Shown here: piece by piece, positions 1-6,218 of the stretch | Layout: the number at the start of each line of letters is the position of its first letter | Position numbering within the stretch: the stretch's first letter is position 1 | Assembly (NCBI GenBank): GCA_903930095.1 | Contig: CAIYXE010000757.1 | Span: 1 to 9,467 of the forward strand | Reading direction: 5' to 3' | Length of the DNA: 9,467 nucleotides | From: an uncultured Hyphomicrobiales bacterium | GTDB taxonomy: Bacteria; Pseudomonadota; Alphaproteobacteria; Rhizobiales; Aestuariivirgaceae | Translations under genes and position numbers: made by a program | The notes under the pieces: model-generated | The model's database searches: none | Seen by the model: only the letters and a program-made list of their open reading frames with translations | What the model was told of the DNA's origin: nothing

Positions 1-113
1 ATCGGCTCCATGAGCATGGTCAGGGTCATCATGTTGAAGCGGGGGATCAATATGAAGCTGACCCGGGTGACCTCGGCCGGATCGCTCAGTTGTTCTGTGC
101 CTCGACCTGTCAT
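1..113 (-). CDS. GlxA family transcriptional regulator (DJ-1/PfpI + AraC type), N-terminal fragment
   Basis: The minus strand is open from an ATG at 113-111 to the window edge, giving 37 codons. After a short polar leader the protein reads [20 protein letters not shown]. This matches the first beta strand and helix of the DJ-1/PfpI-like (class I glutamine amidotransferase-like) domain of GlxA-type AraC regulators, which typically run 'FLLIPxFSMMALAxxxEPLRxAN'. Known members of the family (CdhR, GbdR, SouR, ArgR of Pseudomonas) sense amines, betaines or amino acids and carry a C-terminal AraC DNA-binding domain, which would lie outside this window. The gene is divergent from the BKACE-transporter operon and shares its 114-base upstream region, so it is the likely local regulator. 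Only a weak GGGTGG-like ribosome site precedes the start. The family call rests on about 20 residues and is tentative but quite characteristic. Confidence 0.7.
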   Translation of the reverse strand, partial: MTGRGTEQLSDPAEVTRVSFILIPRFNMMTLTMLMEP

Positions 114-150
114 CTTGAAACCACCCGACGAAAAAAAAGCATTAGTGGCG

Positions 151-160
151 ATAAATTTAT
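151..160. promoter_or_regulatory. AT-only palindrome ATAAATTTAT, possible operator
   Basis: ATAAATTTAT is a perfect 10-base palindrome in the middle of the divergent intergenic region, in otherwise GC-rich DNA. It overlaps the candidate -10 box of the regulator. It is flanked by two near-identical direct repeats, CGACGAAAA (126-134) and CGTCGAAAA (163-171), 37 bases apart. AraC-type regulators often bind direct repeats, so these could be operator half-sites. No known operator was recognised. Confidence 0.25.
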
Positions 161-183
161 AACGTCGAAAACGGATCGGGCAA
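156..183 (-). promoter_or_regulatory. Candidate sigma-70-type promoter for the divergent regulator
   Basis: On the minus strand, TTGCCC (plus-strand 178-183) is followed after 16 bases by TATAAA (plus-strand 156-161). These match the -35 and -10 consensus at 4 of 6 and 5 of 6 positions. Transcription would start near 148 and give a leader of about 35 bases before the ATG at 113. No equally good -35/-10 pair was found on the plus strand for the BKACE operon. The prediction is by eye only. Confidence 0.3.
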
Positions 184-212
184 ATCATTTCGGAGGCATA
201 AACAAGACCGTC

Positions 213-218
213 GGGGAG
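213..218 (+). promoter_or_regulatory. Ribosome binding site of the BKACE gene
   Basis: GGGGAG ends 9 bases before the GTG at 228 and decides the start. No ATG lies in frame between this site and the conserved N-terminus of the protein. A second purine run, GGAGG at 192-196, has no start codon of this frame at a usable distance. Confidence 0.55.
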
Positions 219-227
219 CGAGAGAGC

Positions 228-1115
228 GTGAATTTCGAAGTCATCGTGACATGCGCCGTGACCGGAGCTGGCGATACGGTCGGCAAGCACCCTGGCGTTC
301 CCGTAACGCCGGAACAGATCGCCCAGGCGGCGATCGAGGCCGCAAAGGCGGGGGCAACCGCCGCCCATCTTCATGTCCGCGATCCCGCAACGGGGAAGGG
401 CTCACGCGATCCGGAGCTGTTCAAGCGGGCGGTCGATATCATTCGTTCCAGCGGCACAGATGTGGTGATCAACCTCACTGCGGGCATGGGCGGAGACTGG
501 ATGATCAGCGAGGACGACCCCTGCAGACCCGGCCCCGGAACCGACATGATCGGCCCGGAGGAAAGGCTGCGCCACGTGGAGATGCTGCGCCCGGAAATCT
601 GCAGCCTTGATTGCGGTTCAATGAACTTCGGCGACGGCAACTATGTCTACATGTCGACTCCGCCCTATCTTCGCCGCATGGCGGCGCTGGTCAGGGAATG
701 GGGGGTAAAGCCGGAACTCGAGGTGTTCGACCTCGGGCACATCCGGCTGGCGAGGCAGTTGATCAAGGAAGGGCTGATCGAGGATCCACCGATGTTCCAG
801 ATCTGCCTCGGCATTCCGTGGGGGGCCGACCAGTCGGTCGACAACATGAAGGCGATGAAGGACCAGCTTCCCGCCAATGCGAGCTGGGCAAGCTTCGGAA
901 TTTCCCGCATGGAGATGCCGATGGCGGCGGCGGCCGTGGCAATGGGCGGCAACGTGCGCGTCGGCCTCGAGGACAATCTCTACCTCGACCGCGGGGTTCT
1001 GGCCAGCAATGCGCAACTGGTGGAGCGGGTGGTTGGAATCATCGAGCGCAGGGGTGCCCGCGAGCTGAGCCCGGCAGAGGCCCGAGCAAAACTGGGGCTC
1101 AAGAAACAGGCATGA
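228..1115 (+). CDS. BKACE family beta-keto acid cleavage enzyme (DUF849), possibly 3-dehydrocarnitine-cleaving
   Basis: A 295-residue cytoplasmic protein, the usual length for BKACE (3-keto-5-aminohexanoate cleavage enzyme, Kce) proteins. These Zn-dependent TIM-barrel enzymes condense a beta-keto acid with acetyl-CoA and release acetoacetate plus a new CoA ester. The zinc ligands are visible as His47-x-His49 in HLHVRD and Glu248 in GLEDN. Arg244 and Asp249 flank that Glu at the same spacing as Kce Arg226/Glu230/Asp231. The NLTAGMGGD segment (82-90) is the substrate loop region. The start is GTG 228, because upstream translation lacks family similarity and GGGGAG lies 9 bases before it. The pattern [10 protein letters not shown]...[12 protein letters not shown] and the GPGTD, LDCG and NFGDG stretches resemble, from recall, the BKACEs encoded next to L-carnitine dehydrogenase. 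That substrate is an inference; other beta-keto acids remain possible. The stop overlaps the next start (ATGA), so translation is probably coupled to the ABC ATPase. Confidence 0.93.
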   Translation: MNFEVIVTCAVTGAGDTVGKHPGVPVTPEQIAQAAIEAAKAGATAAHLHVRDPATGKGSRDPELFKRAVDIIRSSGTDVVINLTAGMGGDWMISEDDPCRPGPGTDMIGPEERLRHVEMLRPEICSLDCGSMNFGDGNYVYMSTPPYLRRMAALVREWGVKPELEVFDLGHIRLARQLIKEGLIEDPPMFQICLGIPWGADQSVDNMKAMKDQLPANASWASFGISRMEMPMAAAAVAMGGNVRVGLEDNLYLDRGVLASNAQLVERVVGIIERRGARELSPAEARAKLGLKKQA

Positions 1116-2179
1116 CGACAAGCCCCTCCGGCATCGGCGTCAGGTTTGACCGCGTCAGCAAGCGATATGGAAGGACGACGGCCGTCGACGGCATATCGCT
1201 GGACATCAAGGCGGGCGAATTCCTCACACTTCTGGGGCCATCCGGCTCCGGCAAGACGACACTGCTGATGATGCTGGCGGGTTTTCAGGAGATCACCTCG
1301 GGCGACATACTGGTGGGCGGAACGTCGATTGCCGCGACCCCGCCGGAGAGGCGCAATTTCGGCATGGTCTTCCAGGGCTATGCGTTGTTCCCGCACATGA
1401 GCGTACAGAAGAACATCGCCTATCCGCTGTACGTCCGCCGCAAGCCTGCGGCCGAGATCGACGCGCGGGTGCGGGAGATGCTGGAGCTCGTGCAGCTGGG
1501 CGGCCTCGCTGACCGCTACCCGCAGCAGCTTTCGGGGGGCCAGCAGCAACGTGTGGCACTGGCGCGGGCCTTGAGTTTTTCGCCACGGGTGTTGCTGCTG
1601 GACGAGCCGCTGGGTGCGCTCGACCGAAAGCTGCGCAGCGACGTGCAGGAGCAACTCAAGGAAATCCACCATCAGGTGGGCACCACCTTCATCTATGTGA
1701 CGCATGATCAGGAAGAAGCGCTGACCATGTCGGACCGCATCGTGATCATGAACCGGGGAAAAATCGTGCAGGTGGGGACCCCCATCGAACTCTACGAGAA
1801 GCCGCGCACGGAATTTGCCGCGAGCTTTCTGGGCAAGAGCAACTTCATAACCCGCGACGGTCGGCGCTTTGCGCTCCGGCCGGAGAAGATCGATGCGGCG
1901 CCGGCGGGTATCGGCGGAGGCGGGGGGCCGAACCGCCTGACCGGCACCCTCCGCAGCATCACCTACATGGGCTCCACGCTGAAGCTCATGGTGGATGTGC
2001 CGGGCAACCCGCTGGTCGAGGTTCATGTGCCGGCATGGCGGAATACCGGACAGTTTTTGGCATCACAGCCCATCGACCTCTTCTGGAGCGACGACGCTGC
2101 CGTGGAGGTCGAAGACGGTGATGGCGATGAGGCGGGCGCAAGATCCGCACCTAAAGGACTGGCCGACGGCCAGATCTGA
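1112..2179 (+). CDS. ABC transporter ATP-binding protein, polyamine/quaternary-amine import type (PotA-like)
   Basis: A 355-residue ATPase that powers the importer encoded by the next three genes from the cytoplasmic face of the membrane. All nucleotide-binding motifs are intact: Walker [10 protein letters not shown] (42-50), Q-loop Gln88 in [10 protein letters not shown], signature LSGGQQQR (140-147), Walker B LLLDEP with Asp164-Glu165, D-loop GALD (168-171) and switch His198 in THD. The C-terminal 110 or so residues, beginning near LRPEKI, form the TOBE domain found in PotA/FbpC/MalK-type ATPases. The domain carries a glycine-rich insert (GGGGG) and ends in an acidic tail rich in Glu and Asp. 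The ATG at 1112 overlaps the BKACE stop by the ATGA arrangement. The same frame is open further upstream, but that part is a shadow of the BKACE gene. The cognate substrate cannot be read from an ATPase; the PotA label comes from its partners. Confidence 0.94.
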   Translation: MTTSPSGIGVRFDRVSKRYGRTTAVDGISLDIKAGEFLTLLGPSGSGKTTLLMMLAGFQEITSGDILVGGTSIAATPPERRNFGMVFQGYALFPHMSVQKNIAYPLYVRRKPAAEIDARVREMLELVQLGGLADRYPQQLSGGQQQRVALARALSFSPRVLLLDEPLGALDRKLRSDVQEQLKEIHHQVGTTFIYVTHDQEEALTMSDRIVIMNRGKIVQVGTPIELYEKPRTEFAASFLGKSNFITRDGRRFALRPEKIDAAPAGIGGGGGPNRLTGTLRSITYMGSTLKLMVDVPGNPLVEVHVPAWRNTGQFLASQPIDLFWSDDAAVEVEDGDGDEAGARSAPKGLADGQI

Positions 2180-2209
2180 AAACCAGCGGCGGGACGGCCG
2201 CAGCAAAAC

Positions 2210-2214
2210 GGAGG
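2210..2214 (+). promoter_or_regulatory. Strong ribosome binding site of the binding-protein gene
   Basis: GGAGG lies 8 bases before the ATG at 2223 in the 43-base gap after the ATPase gene. It is the best-spaced Shine-Dalgarno sequence in the operon. This fits the need for binding protein in excess over the membrane subunits, and it fixes the start. Confidence 0.6.
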
Positions 2215-2222
2215 ACGTGACC

Positions 2223-3332
2223 ATGAAAGACCAAGCATTTTTGCGCGACATCACTTACCGGGGCGCCCTTGCCTTCAAGTCCGGAAAGCTCGACCGCCGC
2301 AGCTTCCTGGCGCTGTGCGGCATGGCGGGCGCTGCAGCACTCGCGGTGTCCGCAGGCGATGCGGAGGCTGCCGCCAACGAGATCGTCATGTGGAACTGGG
2401 GCGGGGAATCCGAGAAGTGCCATGGCGACGCCATCGGCAAGCCCTTCACCGCGGCCACGGGCCTTCCGCTCAAGTTCGACACCTCCGGCCCCTTGCAGGG
2501 CAAGATCAAGGAGATGGTCGACTCGGGCAAGGTGACCGCCGACGTGTGCGACGCGGATGGTTTCGACGCCATTGCGCTGGGCAAGTCCGGGCACCTGGAG
2601 GCCATCGACTACAATATCGTCAACAAGGCGCAGACCAAGGACGGCTTTGCCTGGGAACACGGCGTGAGCGTCATCTTCTATGGCTATGCCTTCATGTATG
2701 ACACGCAGGCCTTTGGCGATAATCCGCCGCAGAACTGGGCGGATTTCTATGACACCGCCAAGTTTCCGGGAAAGCGATCGCTCTACAAATGGGCGAATGG
2801 CTCGATCGAGAGCGCGTTGATGGCGGATGGTGTGCCCAAGGACAAGGTCTATCCCTGCGACGTGCCGCGTGCACTGGAGAGGATCAAGGCCATCAAGGAC
2901 GACAGCCTCTATTGGGGATCGGGATCGGAAGCCCATGACATGATCGTCAATGGCGAAGTCGTGCTGGGCATGGTGTGGCAGAACCGCGGCAAAGCCATCG
3001 AAGAACGCACCAACGGGCGCTACAAGCTGGTGATGAACGAAGCGATCGCCATGCCTGGTGCCTACATCGTGCCGCGTGGCAATCCCGCCGGCCGCGACAA
3101 CGTCATGAAGTTCATCAGCCAGGCGCTGCAGGTTGAATCGCAACTTGCCATTCTCGACTGCCTCGGCATGACGCCGTCCAACCCGGAAGCCTTCAGCAAG
3201 ATTCCGGAGGCCATGCAGCCCTATGCCGTCAACTCGGCCATGAACATCGACAAGGTTCTCTTCAACGATCCTGTCTGGTGGGCCGACAATGGCGGCGACG
3301 CCGTCAACGCATTCCTCGACGCAATCGGCTGA
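2223..3332 (+). CDS. Tat-exported periplasmic substrate-binding protein, spermidine/putrescine family (PotD-like)
   Basis: A 369-residue extracytoplasmic solute-binding protein that captures substrate in the periplasm and delivers it to the permease pair encoded downstream. The N-terminus is a twin-arginine signal: a polar stretch of about 24 residues, then DRRSFLAL with Arg25-Arg26, a hydrophobic core (about 28-45), and a likely cleavage after Ala-Glu-Ala (47-49). The mature part starts EIVMWNWGGE and contains PotD-like stretches: NWADFYD followed by KFPGKRSLY, GYAFMYDT, and the aromatic WWADN near the C-terminus. Aromatic boxes of this kind hold amine or quaternary ammonium ligands in the family. 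The Cys at position 32 does not make a lipobox, because Leu precedes it, so a lipoprotein is unlikely. A stable hairpin follows the gene, consistent with its mRNA being protected. The exact ligand is unknown. Confidence 0.92.
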   Translation: MKDQAFLRDITYRGALAFKSGKLDRRSFLALCGMAGAAALAVSAGDAEAAANEIVMWNWGGESEKCHGDAIGKPFTAATGLPLKFDTSGPLQGKIKEMVDSGKVTADVCDADGFDAIALGKSGHLEAIDYNIVNKAQTKDGFAWEHGVSVIFYGYAFMYDTQAFGDNPPQNWADFYDTAKFPGKRSLYKWANGSIESALMADGVPKDKVYPCDVPRALERIKAIKDDSLYWGSGSEAHDMIVNGEVVLGMVWQNRGKAIEERTNGRYKLVMNEAIAMPGAYIVPRGNPAGRDNVMKFISQALQVESQLAILDCLGMTPSNPEAFSKIPEAMQPYAVNSAMNIDKVLFNDPVWWADNGGDAVNAFLDAIG

Positions 3333-3346
3333 CGGCAGCAACACTG

Positions 3347-3374
3347 CGCGTGCCCCCGACTCCGGGGGCACGTG
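3347..3374 (+). promoter_or_regulatory. Intercistronic hairpin between binding protein and permease genes
   Basis: CGTGCCCCCG (3349-3358) and CGGGGGCACG (3363-3372) form a perfect 10-bp stem with a 4-base loop ACTC. It can be extended by a G-T and a C-G pair to 3347/3374. There is no T-run after it, so it is not a normal intrinsic terminator. A hairpin just after a binding-protein gene usually slows 3'-to-5' decay or partly attenuates transcription, which raises binding protein over permease. The structure is seen directly; its function is inferred. Confidence 0.6.
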
Positions 3375-3396
3375 TCCCGGCTTCCCACGGTGAGAC

Positions 3397-4251
3397 ATGT
3401 CAGGTTCGGCACAGGCTTCGCGGTTCAACCCCTACTGGCTGCTGGTGGCGCCCGCAGTGCTGGTGGTGCTTGCGCTCTACGTGGCGCCCATCGCCAACGT
3501 GCTGTTCCTCAGCGTCACCGACCCCAAGCCGGGCCTTGGAAACTACTACAGGATCTTCGAGAGCGACACAGTCGCCAATCTGATCATCCGCACGATCAGG
3601 CTTTGCCTCATCACCACCGTGTTCAGCGTGATCCTCGGATATGTCGTGGCCTATGCCATGATCCATGCGCTGTCCCATGTGAGGCAGCGGATGATGGCCA
3701 TCCTGCTCGTTTCCTTCTGGATCTCGGTGCTGGTCCGCTCCTTCGCATGGATGATGCTGCTGGGCCACAATGGCCTGGTCAATAACACGCTCATGGCCAG
3801 TGGCCTCATATCCGATCCGCTGCCGCTGATGCGCAACGAGTTTGGCGTGCTGGTAGGCATGACGGAATACATGGTGCCCTATGCCATCCTGCCGCTTCTT
3901 GCCAACATGCAGGGGATCGACCCGCAGCTGGCAAGCGCATCCCGCAGCCTGGGCGCCAGCCGTGCGCAAACCTTTTTCCGGGTCTACCTGCCGCTGACGA
4001 GGCCGGGGATCATCGCTGCGTCGCTGCTGGTGTTCATCACTTCGCTGGGCTTCTACGTGACGCCGGCGATCCTTGGTGGCGGCAAGGTGCAGATGATCGC
4101 CGAATACATCTCCGTGCAGCTTCTCGTTACCGTTCGCTGGGGCACGGCGGCGATGCTGGCCACGCTGATGATCGCCAGCGTACTGGCGATGATGTATGTG
4201 CTGAACCGCTTCATGAAGCTCTCAGCCGTCTTCGGCGGAGCAAGGTCATGA
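3397..4251 (+). CDS. ABC transporter permease, spermidine/putrescine type (PotB-like)
   Basis: A 284-residue inner-membrane subunit of the importer. Six membrane segments can be read at roughly residues 13-35, 62-92, 100-123, 148-172, 204-226 and 250-272, the usual PotB topology. The cytoplasmic EAA loop that docks on the ATPase is at about 179-199. It has the core ASRSLGAS, with Gly186, and ends with LP (198-199) followed by RPG. The start is ATG 3397. The only purine-rich stretch before it, GGTGAG, sits just 2 bases away, so initiation looks weak. Together with the upstream hairpin this predicts low permease output relative to the binding protein. The stop overlaps the start of the next permease gene (ATGA). 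The pairing with a second, PotC-like permease indicates a heterodimeric channel. Confidence 0.93.
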   Translation: MSGSAQASRFNPYWLLVAPAVLVVLALYVAPIANVLFLSVTDPKPGLGNYYRIFESDTVANLIIRTIRLCLITTVFSVILGYVVAYAMIHALSHVRQRMMAILLVSFWISVLVRSFAWMMLLGHNGLVNNTLMASGLISDPLPLMRNEFGVLVGMTEYMVPYAILPLLANMQGIDPQLASASRSLGASRAQTFFRVYLPLTRPGIIAASLLVFITSLGFYVTPAILGGGKVQMIAEYISVQLLVTVRWGTAAMLATLMIASVLAMMYVLNRFMKLSAVFGGARS

Positions 4252-5042
4252 CTCCGTCACGCGGGCGCCGCGTCACGCAGGGCGTGGCCTGGATCATCCT
4301 GCTGATCCTCATCATTCCGTCGCTTGTGGCGTTTCCGGTTTCGGTCACCTCCAACACCTATCTCTCGCTGCCGTGGAACGGCGTCTCCCTGCAGCATTTC
4401 AGGAACCTGTTCACCAGCCCCGAATGGCTGTCGAGCTTCGGGCAGAGCTTCGTCATCGCGGTGGCCTCATCCGTACTGTCCACAGTGCTCGGCACGCTGG
4501 CGGCGATCGGGCTGTGGCGACTTTCCAGCCGCTTCACCGAGGCGATCCGCGCCTTTCTGCTGCTCCCACTGATGGTGCCGCCCATCATCTCCGCCATGGC
4601 CTTCTATCGCTGGTGGGTGCCGCTGGGCCTGATCGACTCCTATCTTGGAATCATCCTCGCGCATGCCATTCTGGCGCTTCCGATGGTGATCATCACTGTC
4701 TCCGCAGCGCTGGCCAATTTCGACCCGCGGCTGGAGCAGGCCTCGCGCAGCCTCGGCGCCTCGCTTCGGACGACGGTGTGGCGCATCATCCTGCCGGTGA
4801 TCCGGCCCGGCATTCTCGCAGGCGCGATCTTCGCCTTCATCCTGTCCTGGGACGAGATCGTCGTCACGCTGTTCATCTCCAAGTTCGATGTGTTCACCCT
4901 GCCGCGCCGCTTGTGGAACGGCATGCGCGAGAACACCGACCCGACGGTTGCCGCTGCGGCCGTCGTGCTGATCTGCATCACGCTCGTCGTCCTCGTGGTC
5001 TTCGCGCTTCTGGCGCGGCGGCGCCGCGGGGAAACGGCATAG
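4248..5042 (+). CDS. ABC transporter permease, spermidine/putrescine type (PotC-like)
   Basis: A 264-residue second membrane subunit, the partner of the preceding permease. Six hydrophobic segments lie near residues 11-33, 66-91, 100-122, 128-155, 188-210 and 236-258. The EAA loop is at about 163-183 (EQASRSLGAS, then ILP), followed by RPGILAG. The segment SWDEIVVTLF after it is typical of PotC-type permeases. The ATG overlaps the previous stop by ATGA, so the two permeases are probably made in equal amounts by coupled translation. The C-terminus ends in a cluster of arginines on the cytoplasmic side. The acyl-CoA dehydrogenase gene follows after only 12 bases, so uptake and catabolism are transcribed together. 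Confidence 0.93.
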   Translation: MTPSRGRRVTQGVAWIILLILIIPSLVAFPVSVTSNTYLSLPWNGVSLQHFRNLFTSPEWLSSFGQSFVIAVASSVLSTVLGTLAAIGLWRLSSRFTEAIRAFLLLPLMVPPIISAMAFYRWWVPLGLIDSYLGIILAHAILALPMVIITVSAALANFDPRLEQASRSLGASLRTTVWRIILPVIRPGILAGAIFAFILSWDEIVVTLFISKFDVFTLPRRLWNGMRENTDPTVAAAAVVLICITLVVLVVFALLARRRRGETA

Positions 5043-5047
5043 CCCCC

Positions 5048-5052
5048 GGAGG
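5048..5052 (+). promoter_or_regulatory. Ribosome binding site of the acyl-CoA dehydrogenase gene, unusually close to the ATG
   Basis: GGAGG ends only 2 bases before ATG 5055 but 5 bases before the in-frame TTG at 5058, the second codon. By spacing the TTG would be a slightly better start. The difference is one residue, and ATG was kept as the likelier initiator. Confidence 0.4.
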
Positions 5053-5054
5053 AC

Positions 5055-6218
5055 ATGTTGAGTCTCGTCGATTCCCACGAAAACCGCCTGCTGCTGGAAA
5101 CCGTGCAGGCCTTCATGAAGGCCGAACTGCAACCTCACGAGGATCTGGTGGACCGGCTGGGAGAGGTTCCCCTCGACCTCGGGCGGCAGATCGAAAGGCG
5201 GGCCAGGGAAGCCGGCCTCTATGCGGCGAACCTGCCGGAAGACGTCGGAGGCGGCGGACTGACCCTGACGGCGAAGACCATCATGGAACGCGAGTTCGGA
5301 AAGACGAGCCATGCGCTCCACAGCTGGGTGGCGAGGCCCACCGAACTGCTGCTGGCTTGCGAGGGAGAGCAGAGGGAGCGCTATCTCTATCCCGCCGTGA
5401 GCGGCGAAAAACGCGAGCTCTTCGCGCTGACCGAGCCCGAGGCGGGTTCCGACGTGATGGGCATGAAGTCCAACGCGCGGCGGGACGGCTCCGACTGGAT
5501 CCTCAACGGCTCGAAGCACTTCATCTCGGGCCCGGTGCTGCCGGATTTCGCCATCGTCTTTGCGGCCACCGGTGTCGACGAGTCCCCGCGCGGATCGCGC
5601 AAGCGGGTGACGGCCTTTCTGGTCGATGCCGGAACGCCGGGCTTCGACGTGCGCGACGGCACGCATTGCGTGAGCTACCGCGGCTACAAGACGTTCCAGC
5701 TGAGCTTCGACAATGTGCGGCTGGGTCCCGGCCAGGTGCTTGGCGAGGAAGGCCGCGGCCTGGAGCTGGCCGGACAGTGGCTGACCTATGGCCGCATCTT
5801 CGTGGGCGCCTCCTGCTGCGGCAAGGCGGAGCGGCTGCTGGGGCTTGCCACCGAATGGGCGGCAAGCCGCAAGCAGTTCGGCCAGGCTATCGGCAAGTTC
5901 CAGGGCACGGGCTTCAAGCTTGCCGACATGGCGACCGAACTTCGTGCCGCCGACCTTCTCGTGGAGGACGCCATTCGCCGTGCCGAGGCTGGCACGCTGA
6001 CCGACGCCGACATCTCCATGGTCAAGCTCTATTGCTCCGAGATGGTGAACCGCGTGGCCGACAACACGGTGCAGATCTATGGCGGCATGGGGCTGATGGA
6101 GGAATTGCCCGTGCAGCGGCTGTGGCGCGACGCGAGGCTCGAGCGTATCTGGGACGGCACTTCGGAAATCCAGCGCCACATCATCTCGCGCGCCCTGCTG
6201 CGGCCGCTCGGCGCATGA
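5055..6218 (+). CDS. Acyl-CoA dehydrogenase (FAD-dependent), with Asp at the usual catalytic Glu position
   Basis: A 387-residue protein of normal length for the family, which forms the trans-2,3 double bond in an acyl-CoA and passes electrons to ETF. The middle beta domain begins with the FAD-contacting LTEPEAGSD (125-133). The C-terminal helical domain contains SRKQFGQ and QIYGGMGLMEE, and ends with IWDGTSEIQRH. In MCAD and SCAD the catalytic base is the Glu of IYEGTSxIQ; here that position is Asp367. The alternative base position used by isovaleryl-CoA dehydrogenase aligns by eye with Gly, so Asp367 is the best candidate base. The gene lies 12 bases after the permease gene, and its stop overlaps the next start (ATGA). 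Together with the synthetase it could make an enoyl-CoA from a carboxylate such as gamma-butyrobetaine, but the substrate is inferred from neighbours only. Confidence 0.93.
   Translation: MLSLVDSHENRLLLETVQAFMKAELQPHEDLVDRLGEVPLDLGRQIERRAREAGLYAANLPEDVGGGGLTLTAKTIMEREFGKTSHALHSWVARPTELLLACEGEQRERYLYPAVSGEKRELFALTEPEAGSDVMGMKSNARRDGSDWILNGSKHFISGPVLPDFAIVFAATGVDESPRGSRKRVTAFLVDAGTPGFDVRDGTHCVSYRGYKTFQLSFDNVRLGPGQVLGEEGRGLELAGQWLTYGRIFVGASCCGKAERLLGLATEWAASRKQFGQAIGKFQGTGFKLADMATELRAADLLVEDAIRRAEAGTLTDADISMVKLYCSEMVNRVADNTVQIYGGMGLMEELPVQRLWRDARLERIWDGTSEIQRHIISRALLRPLGA

Noticed and set aside
114..143. Plus-strand promoter from TTGAAA at 115-120
   Set aside because: At 16-18 bases spacing there is no acceptable -10 hexamer (AGCATT at best), so it was not called.
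90..227. N-terminal extension of the BKACE open frame by 46 codons
   Set aside because: The extension overlaps the start of the divergent regulator, has AT-rich intergenic composition, shows no family similarity, and is preceded by no good ribosome site. GTG 228 fits the family start and has GGGGAG upstream.
2185..2201. Short inverted repeat GCGGC / GCCGC in the gap before the binding-protein gene
   Set aside because: Only 5 bp with a 6-base spacer in GC-rich DNA; expected by chance and without a T-run.
2307..2325. Possible lipoprotein signal at Cys32 of the binding protein
   Set aside because: The residue before Cys is Leu, not Gly, Ala or Ser, and an Ala-Glu-Ala cleavage site follows later. 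A Tat signal peptidase I substrate fits better.
4467..6179. Long antisense open frame (about 570 codons) across the second permease and dehydrogenase genes
   Set aside because: It is rich in Arg, His, Ala and Gly with no recognisable domain and mirrors two well-supported genes. This is the usual shadow effect in high-GC DNA. The antisense frames at 980-2026 and 2151-3428 were dismissed for the same reason.
4373..6214. Upstream extension of the synthetase frame, which would make a protein of about 1310 residues
   Set aside because: The extra part lies out of frame over the permease and dehydrogenase genes and is Arg/His-rich without domains. The CoA-binding domain begins just after ATG 6215.
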